Shown here piece after piece: positions 8,751 through 17,211 of a stretch of DNA of 64,000 nt. Under the pieces are notes generated by a model. The model saw nothing but the letters and a program-made list of their open reading frames with translations. It had not been told where the DNA came from and ran no database searches. The stretch lies in NCBI RefSeq assembly GCF_022179465.1, contig NZ_BPQV01000014.1, positions 1 to 64,000 on the forward strand, written 5' to 3'. The translations under genes were made by a program, and so were the position numbers. Source of the DNA: Methylobacterium organophilum. GTDB lineage: Bacteria; Pseudomonadota; Alphaproteobacteria; Rhizobiales; Beijerinckiaceae. Within the stretch, counting starts at the first letter, position 1, and each line of letters opens with the position of its first letter.

Positions 8751-10907
8751 TCAGAACCGTGCCGTCAAGAACAACCTCAGGTTTCGTCCCGGCAGCAGGA
8801 TCTCGTCCTTCTTGAACGAGGCCGAGTTGCGGATCTGGTCGTCCAGGAGGTTGCGGCCCTGCAGGCCCAGGGTGATCTCGCTTGCGCCGTAGACGGCCGG
8901 GTCGAGGGGCTTGGTGTAGCTGACCTCGGCCCGCAGATCGTCGAAGCCGGGCGTCGTCGTCTCGAGCGACGCGATCTCGGTATGGGCGAAGGCGTGCAGC
9001 AGGAAGACCCGGGCGAACCACCCGTCCGCCCGAAGGAACACGCCGCCGCCGACGCGGTGGGGCGGGATGCGCGGCACGAAGGTGTTGTCGTCGAATTGCG
9101 CCCGGACGAAGTCGTATTGCGCATCGATGCCGAAGAAACCGTCGCCCACCGGGATCAGGTCGAGCTGCGCGGCGATCTCGGCGCCGTAGAAGGCGGCGTT
9201 GCGCTGGGAATAGACGATCTGCTGCAGCTCGTCGTCGCTGCCGCACGAAGCGAAATCGTCGCCGCAGCGGATGCCCGTGTCCCGCTTGTAGATGAAGCCC
9301 GTGTAGCGGGTGTAGTAGCCGGTGGCGTCGAGCCGGAACGGGCCCTCCGCCCGGCGGATGCTCGCCTCGACGGTACGGGCGCGCTCCTTCTTCAGGTCGG
9401 CATTGCCGATCTCGAAGGTCTCGGTCGCGTCGTGCGGCCCCCGCGAATAGAGCTCGAAGGCCGTGGGTGCGCGCTCGACATAGGAGCCGTTCAGGCTCGC
9501 CACGAAGCCATAGGGCAGGTCCTGCAGCGCGCCGAAGGACAGGCTCTTCGGCGCGAAATGCCGGCGGCGGCCGTAGGAGAGGGGATCCTGCCCGTCGACC
9601 GGCAGGAAGTCGCTCGGGAACTGCGTCGCCGTGCCGGTGGAGCGGTCGCCCTCGATGCGCCCGGCGCCCTGCAGGCGCAGCCCCCCGCCGAGATTCAGCT
9701 CCTCGAACAGATAGGCCGCGTTGGAGCGGGAATCCGTGGGCGCGAGCAGGGAGCCGGCCTCGCCCGAGGTGCCGATCAGGCGTCGCCCGGTCTGCAGGCC
9801 GAGGGCGCCGGTGAGGGTGCCGAAGGGCAGGGTCACCGGCACGTGCTGCAGCTCGACGCGGCCCTCCGCCTCGCGGTTCTTGAAGGTCGCCTGGATGCCG
9901 TCGATCCCGTCCTCGCCGATGCCGGTCTCGTTGTGCTTGTAGACCGAGCCGCCGGCCCAGAAGCGGATGACCTCGAACGGGCCTTCCAGCGGTCGGTACT
10001 CGCCGCGGGCGAGCACCCGGTCCTGGTTGGGATCGAGCCGGGTGCGGCTCTGGGCGGCTTCGGCGCCGGGGATCTGATAGAGCGCGTCGTAGTGGCTGTA
10101 GGAGATGCCGACGAAGCCGCGGTCGCCCACGATGGAGAGGCCGACCGCGCCGCCCTGCGAGCGGTTGGCCGAGTTGGCCTGGATGCCGAGCGGCGTGTCG
10201 TAGCTGTCCGCCCCGGTCTTGAAGCCGTCGGCATGGACCGCGACGTTCTCCGCGCCGGCATCGACCGTGCCCGCCACGAGGCGGCCATTGTCCACGCTCG
10301 AATAGCCGGTGGTCACTTGGCCGGCATAGCCCTTGGCGGGGATGAAGGTCGGGACCCGGTTGTTCTCCGCCGAGACCACGCCGCCGATCGCCTGGCTGCC
10401 GTAGCGCAGGGAGGCGGGGCCGCGGATCACCTCGATGCGGTTGGCCACGAGGGGATTGATCGGGACGCCGTGATCCTCGCCGAGCTCGGACACGTCCTGG
10501 ATGCCGACGCCGTTCTCCTGGATGCGCACGCGGTTGTTGTCGAGGCCGCGGATGATCGGCCGCGAGGCGGCGCCCGGCGCGTAGGTCGAGGCCGAGATGC
10601 CGGGCCGGTCGATCAGGGCGTCGCCCAGGGTGCGCGGCTGGTCGCGGGCGATCTGCTCCTGCGTCACCACCGTGACCGGCGAGAAGGTGTTGGTGACGAC
10701 GGGCAGCACGCCGGTCGGGACCGAGGCGGGCCGGCCTTCCGTCGTGCCGGCGCCACGGGCCTGGACCGGGCTCGCCGAGGTCACGCTCAGCTCTTCCAGC
10801 GTGGTCTCCGTCTGCGGCGCAGCCAGCGCCTGGCCCTGCAGGCCGATGAGCCCGAGGGCCGTCCCCGCCAGAAGCCGCCCCAATTCGGATCGCCCGCGCC
10901 GCATCAT
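8751..10907 (-). CDS. TonB-dependent outer-membrane receptor, ZnuD-like
   Basis: The 718-aa product has a signal peptide ending ALAAP, a TonB-box/plug region (residues about 55-170, with RPIIRGLDNNRVRI and RIEVIRGPASLRYGSQAIGG) and a 22-strand barrel ending LRLFLTARF. The plug segment NGVGIQDVSELGEDHG and an extracellular Cys pair (RCGDDFASCG) resemble ZnuD zinc receptors, which import Zn across the outer membrane using TonB energy. Siderophore or other metal transport cannot be excluded. The start is the first of two adjacent ATGs behind a G-rich ribosome site. A Zur-like sequence lies just upstream, and a metallothionein gene is next door. Confidence 0.85.
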   Translation of the reverse strand: MMRRGRSELGRLLAGTALGLIGLQGQALAAPQTETTLEELSVTSASPVQARGAGTTEGRPASVPTGVLPVVTNTFSPVTVVTQEQIARDQPRTLGDALIDRPGISASTYAPGAASRPIIRGLDNNRVRIQENGVGIQDVSELGEDHGVPINPLVANRIEVIRGPASLRYGSQAIGGVVSAENNRVPTFIPAKGYAGQVTTGYSSVDNGRLVAGTVDAGAENVAVHADGFKTGADSYDTPLGIQANSANRSQGGAVGLSIVGDRGFVGISYSHYDALYQIPGAEAAQSRTRLDPNQDRVLARGEYRPLEGPFEVIRFWAGGSVYKHNETGIGEDGIDGIQATFKNREAEGRVELQHVPVTLPFGTLTGALGLQTGRRLIGTSGEAGSLLAPTDSRSNAAYLFEELNLGGGLRLQGAGRIEGDRSTGTATQFPSDFLPVDGQDPLSYGRRRHFAPKSLSFGALQDLPYGFVASLNGSYVERAPTAFELYSRGPHDATETFEIGNADLKKERARTVEASIRRAEGPFRLDATGYYTRYTGFIYKRDTGIRCGDDFASCGSDDELQQIVYSQRNAAFYGAEIAAQLDLIPVGDGFFGIDAQYDFVRAQFDDNTFVPRIPPHRVGGGVFLRADGWFARVFLLHAFAHTEIASLETTTPGFDDLRAEVSYTKPLDPAVYGASEITLGLQGRNLLDDQIRNSASFKKDEILLPGRNLRLFLTARF

Positions 10908-10916
10908 ACCCCGCCA

Positions 10917-10934
10917 AAAATGTTATAATGTTTC
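10917..10934 (-). promoter_or_regulatory. Candidate Zur (or Fur-family) operator
   Basis: The AT-rich block containing ATGTTATAA (10920-10928), followed by TGTTTCATT, stands out in GC-rich surroundings 10-27 bases before the receptor start. ATGTTATAA matches one half of the alphaproteobacterial Zur box as I recall it; the second half is imperfect. Binding here would block ribosome loading or transcription when zinc is plentiful. Confidence 0.4.
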
Positions 10935-11169
10935 ATTGCGGAAGCGTGACACTGTTACAAGGGGGCGGGGCCGCCCCAGCCCTCGGAAACCCGGGGCGTG
11001 GCACGGCTGCATCACCCGCGCAGGGGCGCTCTGGCAGCGCTTGGGCTTAGCGGAAATCGGCCGCATCCCGGAAGCCTTCCGCCATCCGCGTCTCGGCCTC
11101 GTCGACGCCCTGGTGATGCACCGCTCGCTCTGACGGGAACCGGAGCGGTTGCCCGGGCTTTTGGCCCGC

Positions 11170-11415
11170 ATGTCCGCGATCTCCGCAAAACCCGGCGGCC
11201 TGCGCGTCAGCGTCGACCTGAACCGCTGCCAGGGCTACGCCCAATGCTGCTACGCCGCACCCGAGCAATTCGCCCTGCACGGCCACGAGGCCCTGTTCTA
11301 CGATCCGGCCCCCTCGGCGGAAGCCTGGGGCGCGGTGGAACGGGCCCGCGTCGCCTGCCCGGTCCAGGCGATCCGCCTCGAATGCCCGACGGCGGATCGC
11401 GATGCCGAAAGCTGA
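11170..11415 (+). CDS. [3Fe-4S]-type ferredoxin of a P450 system
   Basis: This 81-aa ferredoxin has cluster ligands C20, C26 and C63 (RCQGYAQCCYAAPEQF, then ACPVQAI). Y23 sits where a 4Fe ferredoxin has its extra Cys, so a 3Fe-4S cluster is expected, as in ferredoxins that feed bacterial cytochromes P450. A TTG seven codons upstream is possible, but ATG at 11170 fits the family better. The 3' end overlaps the reductase gene by 14 bases, so the two proteins are almost certainly made together. The likely electron acceptor is the P450 at 14835. Confidence 0.88.
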   Translation: MSAISAKPGGLRVSVDLNRCQGYAQCCYAAPEQFALHGHEALFYDPAPSAEAWGAVERARVACPVQAIRLECPTADRDAES

Positions 11416-12673
11416 TCGCGCCGTCATCGTCGGCGCCTCGCTCGCGGGCCTGCGCGGGGCCGAGGCCCTGCGCCGGGCCGGCTTCGACGGCGCTTTGACC
11501 CTCGTCGGAGCCGAGCGCCACGCCCCCTACGACCGGCCGCCCCTGTCGAAGCAGGTGCTCACCGGGGAACTGCGCCCGGATTCCTCCGCGCTGCCGCAGC
11601 CCGCCGGCCTCGACGCGGAATGGCGCCTGGGAACCGCAGCGACTCGGCTCGACCGGTCGGCGCGCACGATCCATCTCGCCGATGGCAGCCGGCTTCCCTA
11701 CGACCGGCTGCTGATCGCCACCGGCGCCGCGGCCCGGCCTTGGCCGAACCCGGCAGAGGCGCGACTGACCGGCCTCCACACCCTGCGGGACCGGGACGAC
11801 GCGACGCGCCTGCGCGCCGCCCTCGTCGCCGAGACGGGCCGCGTCGTGGTGATCGGCGGCGGCTTCATCGGCTGCGAGGTCGCCCATGCGGCCCGGGCCC
11901 TCGGCCTCGCCGTCACCCTGGTCGAGCCCTCGGAGACGCCCCTGAAACGGGTGCTCGGCGCCCATCTGGGGGCCGTGGTCGCCGCGCGGCTGAAGGCCGT
12001 GGGGGTCGATCTGCGCACCGGCACCAGGGTCGAGCGGCTGGAGGGCGACGGGGAGGGCCGCGTCGCCCGGGTCCATCTCTCCGACGGCACCAGCCTCGAG
12101 ACGGGCACGGTGGTGGCCGCGCTCGGCGCCCTGCGCAACACCGCCTGGCTCGGGGGCTCAGGCCTCGCCTTCGACGAGAAGGGCCTCGATTGCGACGCGG
12201 AAGCCCGCGCCCTCGACGAGGCGGGCCGGCCAGATCCGGCGATCTTCGTCGCCGGGGACGTCGCCCGCTTCCCCCATCCCCTCTACGGTCGCCGCGTCGC
12301 CCTGGAGCATTGGGAGCATGCGATGGCGCAGGGCGCGTATGCCGGCGCCCGGATGGCCGGCGCCGAAGCGGCGGGTCCCTACGGCACCGTGCCGGCCTTC
12401 TGGTCGGCGCAGGGTGACCTCAACATCAAGTCGATCGGCCTCACCGACGGGGCGGATGCACTGGTGATCGCGCAAGGCGACCCGAAGACCGGGCGCTTCC
12501 TGGCCCTCTACGGGCGGCAGGGGATCTGCATCGCCGCCGTCTCCTTCGACAGGGCCCGCTGGCTGCCCGCCTACACGGAAGCGATCGCCCGCAAGGCGCC
12601 GTTCCCGCCGATCCGCGGGGCGGTAGAGCAGGGCGATCTCGCCCTGCTCGATCCGGGCTTCGACCGGGGCTGA
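11402..12673 (+). CDS. NAD(P)H-dependent ferredoxin reductase (FAD)
   Basis: This 423-aa flavoprotein belongs to the rhodocoxin/putidaredoxin-reductase (BphA4-like) family and passes electrons from NADH to the adjacent ferredoxin. It shows an N-terminal FAD Rossmann motif (VIVGASLAGLRGAEAL), then YDRPPLSK, a second NAD-binding fold near residue 145 (VVVIGGGFIGCEVA), and the late FAD-binding IFVAGDVARFP. A C-terminal reductase domain with YGTVPAFWSAQGDLNIKSIG follows. It overlaps the ferredoxin gene. Confidence 0.92.
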   Translation: MPKADRAVIVGASLAGLRGAEALRRAGFDGALTLVGAERHAPYDRPPLSKQVLTGELRPDSSALPQPAGLDAEWRLGTAATRLDRSARTIHLADGSRLPYDRLLIATGAAARPWPNPAEARLTGLHTLRDRDDATRLRAALVAETGRVVVIGGGFIGCEVAHAARALGLAVTLVEPSETPLKRVLGAHLGAVVAARLKAVGVDLRTGTRVERLEGDGEGRVARVHLSDGTSLETGTVVAALGALRNTAWLGGSGLAFDEKGLDCDAEARALDEAGRPDPAIFVAGDVARFPHPLYGRRVALEHWEHAMAQGAYAGARMAGAEAAGPYGTVPAFWSAQGDLNIKSIGLTDGADALVIAQGDPKTGRFLALYGRQGICIAAVSFDRARWLPAYTEAIARKAPFPPIRGAVEQGDLALLDPGFDRG

Positions 12674-12806
12674 TCGCGCGATCGCGGCGGCGGCAAGCAT
12701 CGCCAGAAACATCGCGCAGAGCGCGCTGCGACATCCGCGCATAGGGCAGGAACATCCGCCAGCAGATCCTGTTCTCCCAGCACTTCCTACGATCAAGGGT
12801 AACCCA

Positions 12807-13187
12807 ATGCGCAAGCTTGTACTTGCTTCGACGGCGCTTGTCGGTCTCGGGATGTTCACGGCGGCGCCTTCCGCGGAAGCGCGCCCGTTCGGCTGGCACG
12901 GCGGCTATGGCGGATACCATGGTGGTTTCCGCGGCGGCTATCGCGGAGTGGGCTTCAACCGCGGCTGGGGCTATGGCGGATACCGCCGCTACGGCTACGG
13001 CTATGGCCGGCGCGGGATCGGCCTCGGCGTGGGCGCCGGCCTCGCGGGCCTGGCGGTCGGCACCGCCATCGGCGCCGGCTATGGCGGCGGCTATTACGGC
13101 GACCCCTACGGCTATGGCGGCCCGGTGACGGTCGGCTACGGTGGCTACGGCCCCTATGGCGGCGGCTATTACGGGTACGGCTGGTAA
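12807..13187 (+). CDS. Secreted Gly/Tyr-rich protein
   Basis: The 126-aa product has a signal peptide (MRKLVLASTALVGLGMFTAAPSAEA) and a mature part made almost wholly of Gly, Tyr and Arg in GGYGGY/GYGYG arrangements. One small hydrophobic Gly/Ala helix (IGLGVGAGLAGLAVGTAIGAG, slightly over twenty residues long) interrupts it. Its function is not known; related small proteins of Methylobacteriaceae are annotated only as hypothetical. The composition suggests a surface or periplasmic low-complexity protein. A strong terminator follows directly, so it is a single-gene unit despite lying between the reductase and the permease. Confidence 0.75.
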   Translation: MRKLVLASTALVGLGMFTAAPSAEARPFGWHGGYGGYHGGFRGGYRGVGFNRGWGYGGYRRYGYGYGRRGIGLGVGAGLAGLAVGTAIGAGYGGGYYGDPYGYGGPVTVGYGGYGPYGGGYYGYGW

Positions 13188-13208
13188 GGCCCTTCGCGCC
13201 CCATCGCC

Positions 13209-13239
13209 CCCCTCTCCCCTCTGCGGGAGAGGGGTTTTT
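13209..13239 (+). terminator. Rho-independent terminator
   Basis: A perfect 10-bp stem (CCCCTCTCCC at 13209-13218, GGGAGAGGGG at 13225-13234) with a 6-base loop is followed by five Ts. It lies 21 bases after the stop of the Gly/Tyr-rich gene. Confidence 0.88.
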
Positions 13240-13389
13240 CATGCGCCTCGTCCTGCGAAAAACGACGTCTTGGCCTGCTGCGTCAGCGCATTCGGGCGCC
13301 CTCGATTGACTTACCCCCGTGGCAACGCTTGATCCCTTGAGCAAAGCCGGACCGGGACGGACGGATTCGGCAGCGGGGGATGCGCGCCG

Positions 13390-14787
13390 ATGAGCTTCCT
13401 GGTCTGCCTCGCGGCGCTCTTCTTTCTGATGGCCATCGCCTATCGGGGCTTCTCGGTCATCCTGTTCGCGCCGGTGGCCGCCATGGGGGCGGTGCTGCTC
13501 ACCGACCCCGCCGCGGTGCCGGTGGTCTTCTCCGGCCTGTTCATGGAGAAGCTGGTCGGCTTCCTGAAGCTGTACTTCCCGGTCTTCCTGCTCGGGGCCG
13601 TGTTCGGCAAGGCCGTCGAGATCTCCGGCTTCGCCCGCTCCATCGTCGGGGCGGTGGTGGGGCTGCTCGGCCAGGGCCGCGCGGTGGTGGCGATCGTGCT
13701 GGTGGGCGCCATCCTCACCTATGGCGGCGTCTCGCTCTTCGTGGCGGTGTTCGCGGTCTATCCCTTCGCCGCCGAGCTGTTCCGGCGCAGCGACATCCCG
13801 AAGCGCCTCGTGCCCGGCACCATCGCCCTCGGCAGCTTCACCTTCACCATGGACACCCTGCCGGGCACCCCGCAGATCCAGAACATCATCCCGACCACCT
13901 TCTTCAGGACCGACGCCTACGCGGCGCCCTGGCTCGGGGTGATCGGCGCGCTCTTCGTGTTCGGGGTCGGGGTGAGCTATCTCGAATGGCGCCGCCGCCA
14001 AGCCGCCGCCGCGGGGGAGGGCTACGGCGAAGGCCACGGCAACGAGCCGGCGGCGACCACCGATGCGGTGACGATCCATCCCGCCGTGGCCCTGCTGCCG
14101 CTGCTCATCGTCGGCATCGGCAACAAGCTGCTGCTCGGGCTGATCACGAGCGCCTACGGGACGGAGGCGAGCGCTGCGCTCAGCCCCGACATGGCCGCCC
14201 ATCCGATCACCGTGCCGGTGAAGACGGTGGCGGCGATCTGGGCCGTGGAGGGCGCGCTGCTGCTCGGCATCCTCGCCACGGTGATCCTCGGCTGGCGCAA
14301 CCTCGCCCCGCGCTTCGCCGAGGGCTCGAAGGCGGCGGTGGCGGGCTCGCTGCTCGCCGGCATGAACACCGCCACCGAATACGGCTTCGGCGGCGTCATC
14401 GCGGCCCTGCCGGGCTTCAAGGTGATCTCGGACGCGCTCTCGGCGATCCCCAACCCCCTGGTGAACGAAGCCGTGACGGTGAACGTGCTCGCCGGCGTCA
14501 CCGGCTCGGCCTCGGGCGGCCTCTCCATCGCGCTCGCCGCCCTGTCCGAACGCTTCGTGCAGGCGGCCCAGGCCAACGGCATCCCGCTCGAGGTGATGCA
14601 TCGCGTCGCCGCCATGGCGAGCGGCGGCATGGACACACTGCCCCACAACGGCGCCGTCATCACCCTGCTCGCCGTGACGGGGCTGACGCACCGCCAATCC
14701 TACGGCGACATCTTCGCCATCACCCTGATCAAGACGGCGGCGGTGTTCGTCGTGATCGGGGTCTACTACCTCACCGGGATCGTCTGA
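13390..14787 (+). CDS. GntP-family permease
   Basis: This 465-aa integral membrane protein has about 12 hydrophobic segments and belongs to the GntP (gluconate:H+ symporter) family of organic-acid importers. Typical elements are GAVFGKAVEISG, YGGVSLFVAVFAVYP and FTMDTLPGTPQIQNIIP. The C-terminal SGGMDTLPHNGAVITLL repeats the same DTLP theme, as expected for the two inverted halves of the fold. The substrate cannot be told from sequence: gluconate, hydroxybutyrate or another small carboxylate are all possible. It is followed 47 bases later by the P450 gene in the same direction, so co-transcription is likely. Confidence 0.88.
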   Translation: MSFLVCLAALFFLMAIAYRGFSVILFAPVAAMGAVLLTDPAAVPVVFSGLFMEKLVGFLKLYFPVFLLGAVFGKAVEISGFARSIVGAVVGLLGQGRAVVAIVLVGAILTYGGVSLFVAVFAVYPFAAELFRRSDIPKRLVPGTIALGSFTFTMDTLPGTPQIQNIIPTTFFRTDAYAAPWLGVIGALFVFGVGVSYLEWRRRQAAAAGEGYGEGHGNEPAATTDAVTIHPAVALLPLLIVGIGNKLLLGLITSAYGTEASAALSPDMAAHPITVPVKTVAAIWAVEGALLLGILATVILGWRNLAPRFAEGSKAAVAGSLLAGMNTATEYGFGGVIAALPGFKVISDALSAIPNPLVNEAVTVNVLAGVTGSASGGLSIALAALSERFVQAAQANGIPLEVMHRVAAMASGGMDTLPHNGAVITLLAVTGLTHRQSYGDIFAITLIKTAAVFVVIGVYYLTGIV

Positions 14788-14834
14788 GGAGGCGAAGCGT
14801 TGCCGGGAGGATCCCCGGACACGCCCGAGCCTCG

Positions 14835-16076
14835 ATGACCGACCCCACCCTCTTCGCCCAGGTGAAGGACCAGAAGAACCGGGCGAATCCGTACCCGCTC
14901 TTCGCCAGGCTCCGGGAGACGCCCGTGGCCGAGCAGGAGGACGGCACCTTCGTCGCCTCCACCCGCGCCGCCATCGCGAGTCTGCTCGGCGATCCGCGGG
15001 TGAGCTCCGAAACGCTTCCCCCCGCCGACCGGCCGAGGACGGGCAATCCCTTCACCGACTGGATCGTGAAGCCGATCCGCGACCGCATCACCGACGCGCA
15101 CCGCCCCTTCATCTTCCGCGACCCGCCGGATCACGACAGCCTGCGGGCCAACGTGATGCACCAGTTCTCGATCCCGCGGGTGCGCGCCATGCGCGCGCGC
15201 TCCGATGCCCTGGTGGCCGAGCTGCTCGAAAAGAAGCGGGATGCCCGCGCGATCGACCTCGTCGACGACCTCTCCTATCCGCTGCCCGTCACCATCATCT
15301 GCGAGCTGTTCGGCGTGCCCCGGGAGGACGAGCCGAAATTCCACGGCTGGGCGACCCAGCTCGCCACCGCCCTCGAGCCGGACAGCTTCGAGGACGACGA
15401 AACCCGCGCGAAGAACCAGACCACCTTCGACGCGATCGCCGGCTACATGGCCGACCTGATCAAGGCGAAGCGCCGGCACCCGCAGGACGACATGCTCTCG
15501 GGGCTCGCCACCGAGGCCGCGCCGGAAGCCGAGCGGATGGGCGATTACGACCTGATCGCCACCGCGATCCTGATGCTCGTGGCCGGCCACGAGACCACGG
15601 TGAACCTGATCACCAACGGCATGCTGACGCTGCTGCGCCACCCGCAGGAATGGCGGCGCCTCGCCGAGGATCCGAGCCGGGCGCCGCGGCTGATCGAGGA
15701 GTTGCTGCGCTACGAGCCGCCGGTCCAGTTCCGCACCCGCACGGCGCTCGCCGACATCGCAATCGCCGGCACCACGATCCCGAAGGGGGCGCCGCTGGTG
15801 CTGCTCCTCGCCTCCGGCAACCGCGACCCGGCCTTCTTCCGCGACCCCGAGCGCTTCGATCCCGACCGCAGCGACAACCGCCATCTCGGCTTCGGCGGCA
15901 GCCTGCATTACTGCGTCGGCGCCCCGCTCGCCCGGTTCGAGGCGGAAAGCGCCCTGGTCGCCCTGGCGCAGCGCCTGAAGAACCCGCGCCTCATCGAGGA
16001 CCCGCCGCCCTACCGGCCAGGCGCCGCGCTGCGCGGGCCGAAGCATCTGCGGATCGCGATCGAGGGGGTGGGGTAG
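14835..16076 (+). CDS. Cytochrome P450
   Basis: This 413-aa soluble bacterial P450 mono-oxygenase shows the I-helix oxygen-activation motif AGHETT (residues 250-255), the ExxR pair in the K helix (E289-R292) and the haem-binding loop FGGSLHYCVG with the thiolate ligand C360. The length is normal. The frame is open far upstream, but those residues are antisense-like, and ATG at 14835 begins the usual MTDPTLF... N terminus. The ferredoxin and reductase at 11.2-12.7 kb are plausible redox partners. The physiological substrate is unknown; the preceding permease may import it. Confidence 0.93.
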   Translation: MTDPTLFAQVKDQKNRANPYPLFARLRETPVAEQEDGTFVASTRAAIASLLGDPRVSSETLPPADRPRTGNPFTDWIVKPIRDRITDAHRPFIFRDPPDHDSLRANVMHQFSIPRVRAMRARSDALVAELLEKKRDARAIDLVDDLSYPLPVTIICELFGVPREDEPKFHGWATQLATALEPDSFEDDETRAKNQTTFDAIAGYMADLIKAKRRHPQDDMLSGLATEAAPEAERMGDYDLIATAILMLVAGHETTVNLITNGMLTLLRHPQEWRRLAEDPSRAPRLIEELLRYEPPVQFRTRTALADIAIAGTTIPKGAPLVLLLASGNRDPAFFRDPERFDPDRSDNRHLGFGGSLHYCVGAPLARFEAESALVALAQRLKNPRLIEDPPPYRPGAALRGPKHLRIAIEGVG

Positions 16077-16205
16077 GGTCGAAGTTGACCGGCTCGGCGG
16101 TTCGAGGCGCTGCCGAGGATGGTTCCGCGGCCATCCGTTCCGGGGCGCCGAACCAGACGAAGCCGATCTCGATCCCTTGCCCGTTCGCAGCCCTGTCCGC
16201 TCGCT

Positions 16206-17120
16206 TCAAGCTGCGCGGTGACCGGCCGGGCGATCCGAGCAGTAAGCCTGGAAGGTCGCGACGAGATGCCTGAAGAGCGCATCGATCCGGGCGCTGCGAC
16301 GCACGTCCTCGTGCGCCACGATCCAGGTGTCGAGGACATGCACGACACGGTCAGGCAACACGCGCACGAGGTCTCGCGCACCGACCGGCACCTGCACGAC
16401 GCCGATGCCGAGGCCGGCGCGCACCGCGGCGAGCTGGGCCGGATGGCTGTCGCTGCGCAGGGCGATGCGCAACGGCCCGCCTGCCTCCCGGCTGAGCCTG
16501 TCGACGACGGCGAGATAAGCCTGGGCGCGGTCGGGCGCGATCAGGGCATGCCGGGGCAGGTCAGCGATCGTTTCCGGGAGGCCGTTCCGGTCCACGTAAG
16601 CCGGTGCGGCGAAGAAGCCGAGCGGGATACTCCCCACATGACGCGCCACGAGCGAGGCTTGGCTCGGCCTCGCCATGCGCACCGCCACATCGGCCTCCTG
16701 ACCGGGAAGGTCGGTGTTGGCGTTGGTGAGAAGCAGCTCGACCGTCAAGCGCGGATGGCGTTCCCGTAGGGTCGCCAACATCGGCGGCACGACCTCGATG
16801 CCGACGAAGTCCGAGACGCTGAGCCGAACCGGACCTGCGATCTCGGAGGCCGCCCCGGCGGCCTCGCGCCGGAACGCTTCGGAGGCATAGGCCATGCGTC
16901 GCGCATGCGCAGCCAGCCCACGCGCCTCTGGCGTCGGCGCGAGCCCGTTCACGCTCCGGACGAAGAGCGACTGGCCGATGGCGCGCTCCAGCGCTTCGAT
17001 CCGATGCCGCACGGTGGGCTGGGTGAGGCCGAGCGCCCGCGCAGCAGCCGAGAAGCTGCCCGTGTCGAGCACGCTCAGAAAGGCACGCTGATCGTCCCAG
17101 CTCAGATGATCATTGCTCAT
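16206..17120 (-). CDS. LysR-family transcriptional regulator
   Basis: The 304-aa product has an N-terminal winged helix-turn-helix (residues 8-66, with FSAAARALGLTQPTVRHRIEALE) and a periplasmic-binding-protein-like effector domain from about residue 95. It is divergent from the NAD(P)-binding protein gene at 17212, the usual layout of a LysR regulator and its target, with a TTG-free ATC-N9-GAT site between them. It converges with the P450 gene, leaving a 129-base gap. The effector is unknown. Confidence 0.92.
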   Translation of the reverse strand: MSNDHLSWDDQRAFLSVLDTGSFSAAARALGLTQPTVRHRIEALERAIGQSLFVRSVNGLAPTPEARGLAAHARRMAYASEAFRREAAGAASEIAGPVRLSVSDFVGIEVVPPMLATLRERHPRLTVELLLTNANTDLPGQEADVAVRMARPSQASLVARHVGSIPLGFFAAPAYVDRNGLPETIADLPRHALIAPDRAQAYLAVVDRLSREAGGPLRIALRSDSHPAQLAAVRAGLGIGVVQVPVGARDLVRVLPDRVVHVLDTWIVAHEDVRRSARIDALFRHLVATFQAYCSDRPAGHRAA

Positions 17121-17137
17121 CGAATTTCGATAGGCGG

Positions 17138-17152
17138 ATCATCGATGCCGAT
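17138..17152. promoter_or_regulatory. Candidate LysR binding site
   Basis: ATC (17138-17140), nine bases, then GAT (17150-17152) forms the interrupted dyad typical of LysR-type sites, in the 91-base divergent gap. An AT-rich stretch follows at 17151-17160. Confidence 0.4.
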
Positions 17153-17211
17153 AAATTTCCTCTGGGCACCCTCCGCGGCATCAAGGCGGTGACAGCGGAA
17201 GGGACAGAGCG

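Noticed and set aside
10998-11133. Possible short genes between the TonB receptor and ferredoxin genes
   Set aside because: Short frames on both strands look partly protein-like, but none has a ribosome site, a known motif or a sensible boundary.
12880-13185. GGC TAT-type repeats resembling a tandem repeat or CRISPR-like array
   Set aside because: They are codon-level repeats encoding Gly/Tyr units, without fixed spacers.
13380-14834. Extension of the P450 frame upstream to 13380
   Set aside because: It overlaps the GntP permease in another frame and reads as Arg/Gly-rich noise; the P450 begins naturally at 14835.
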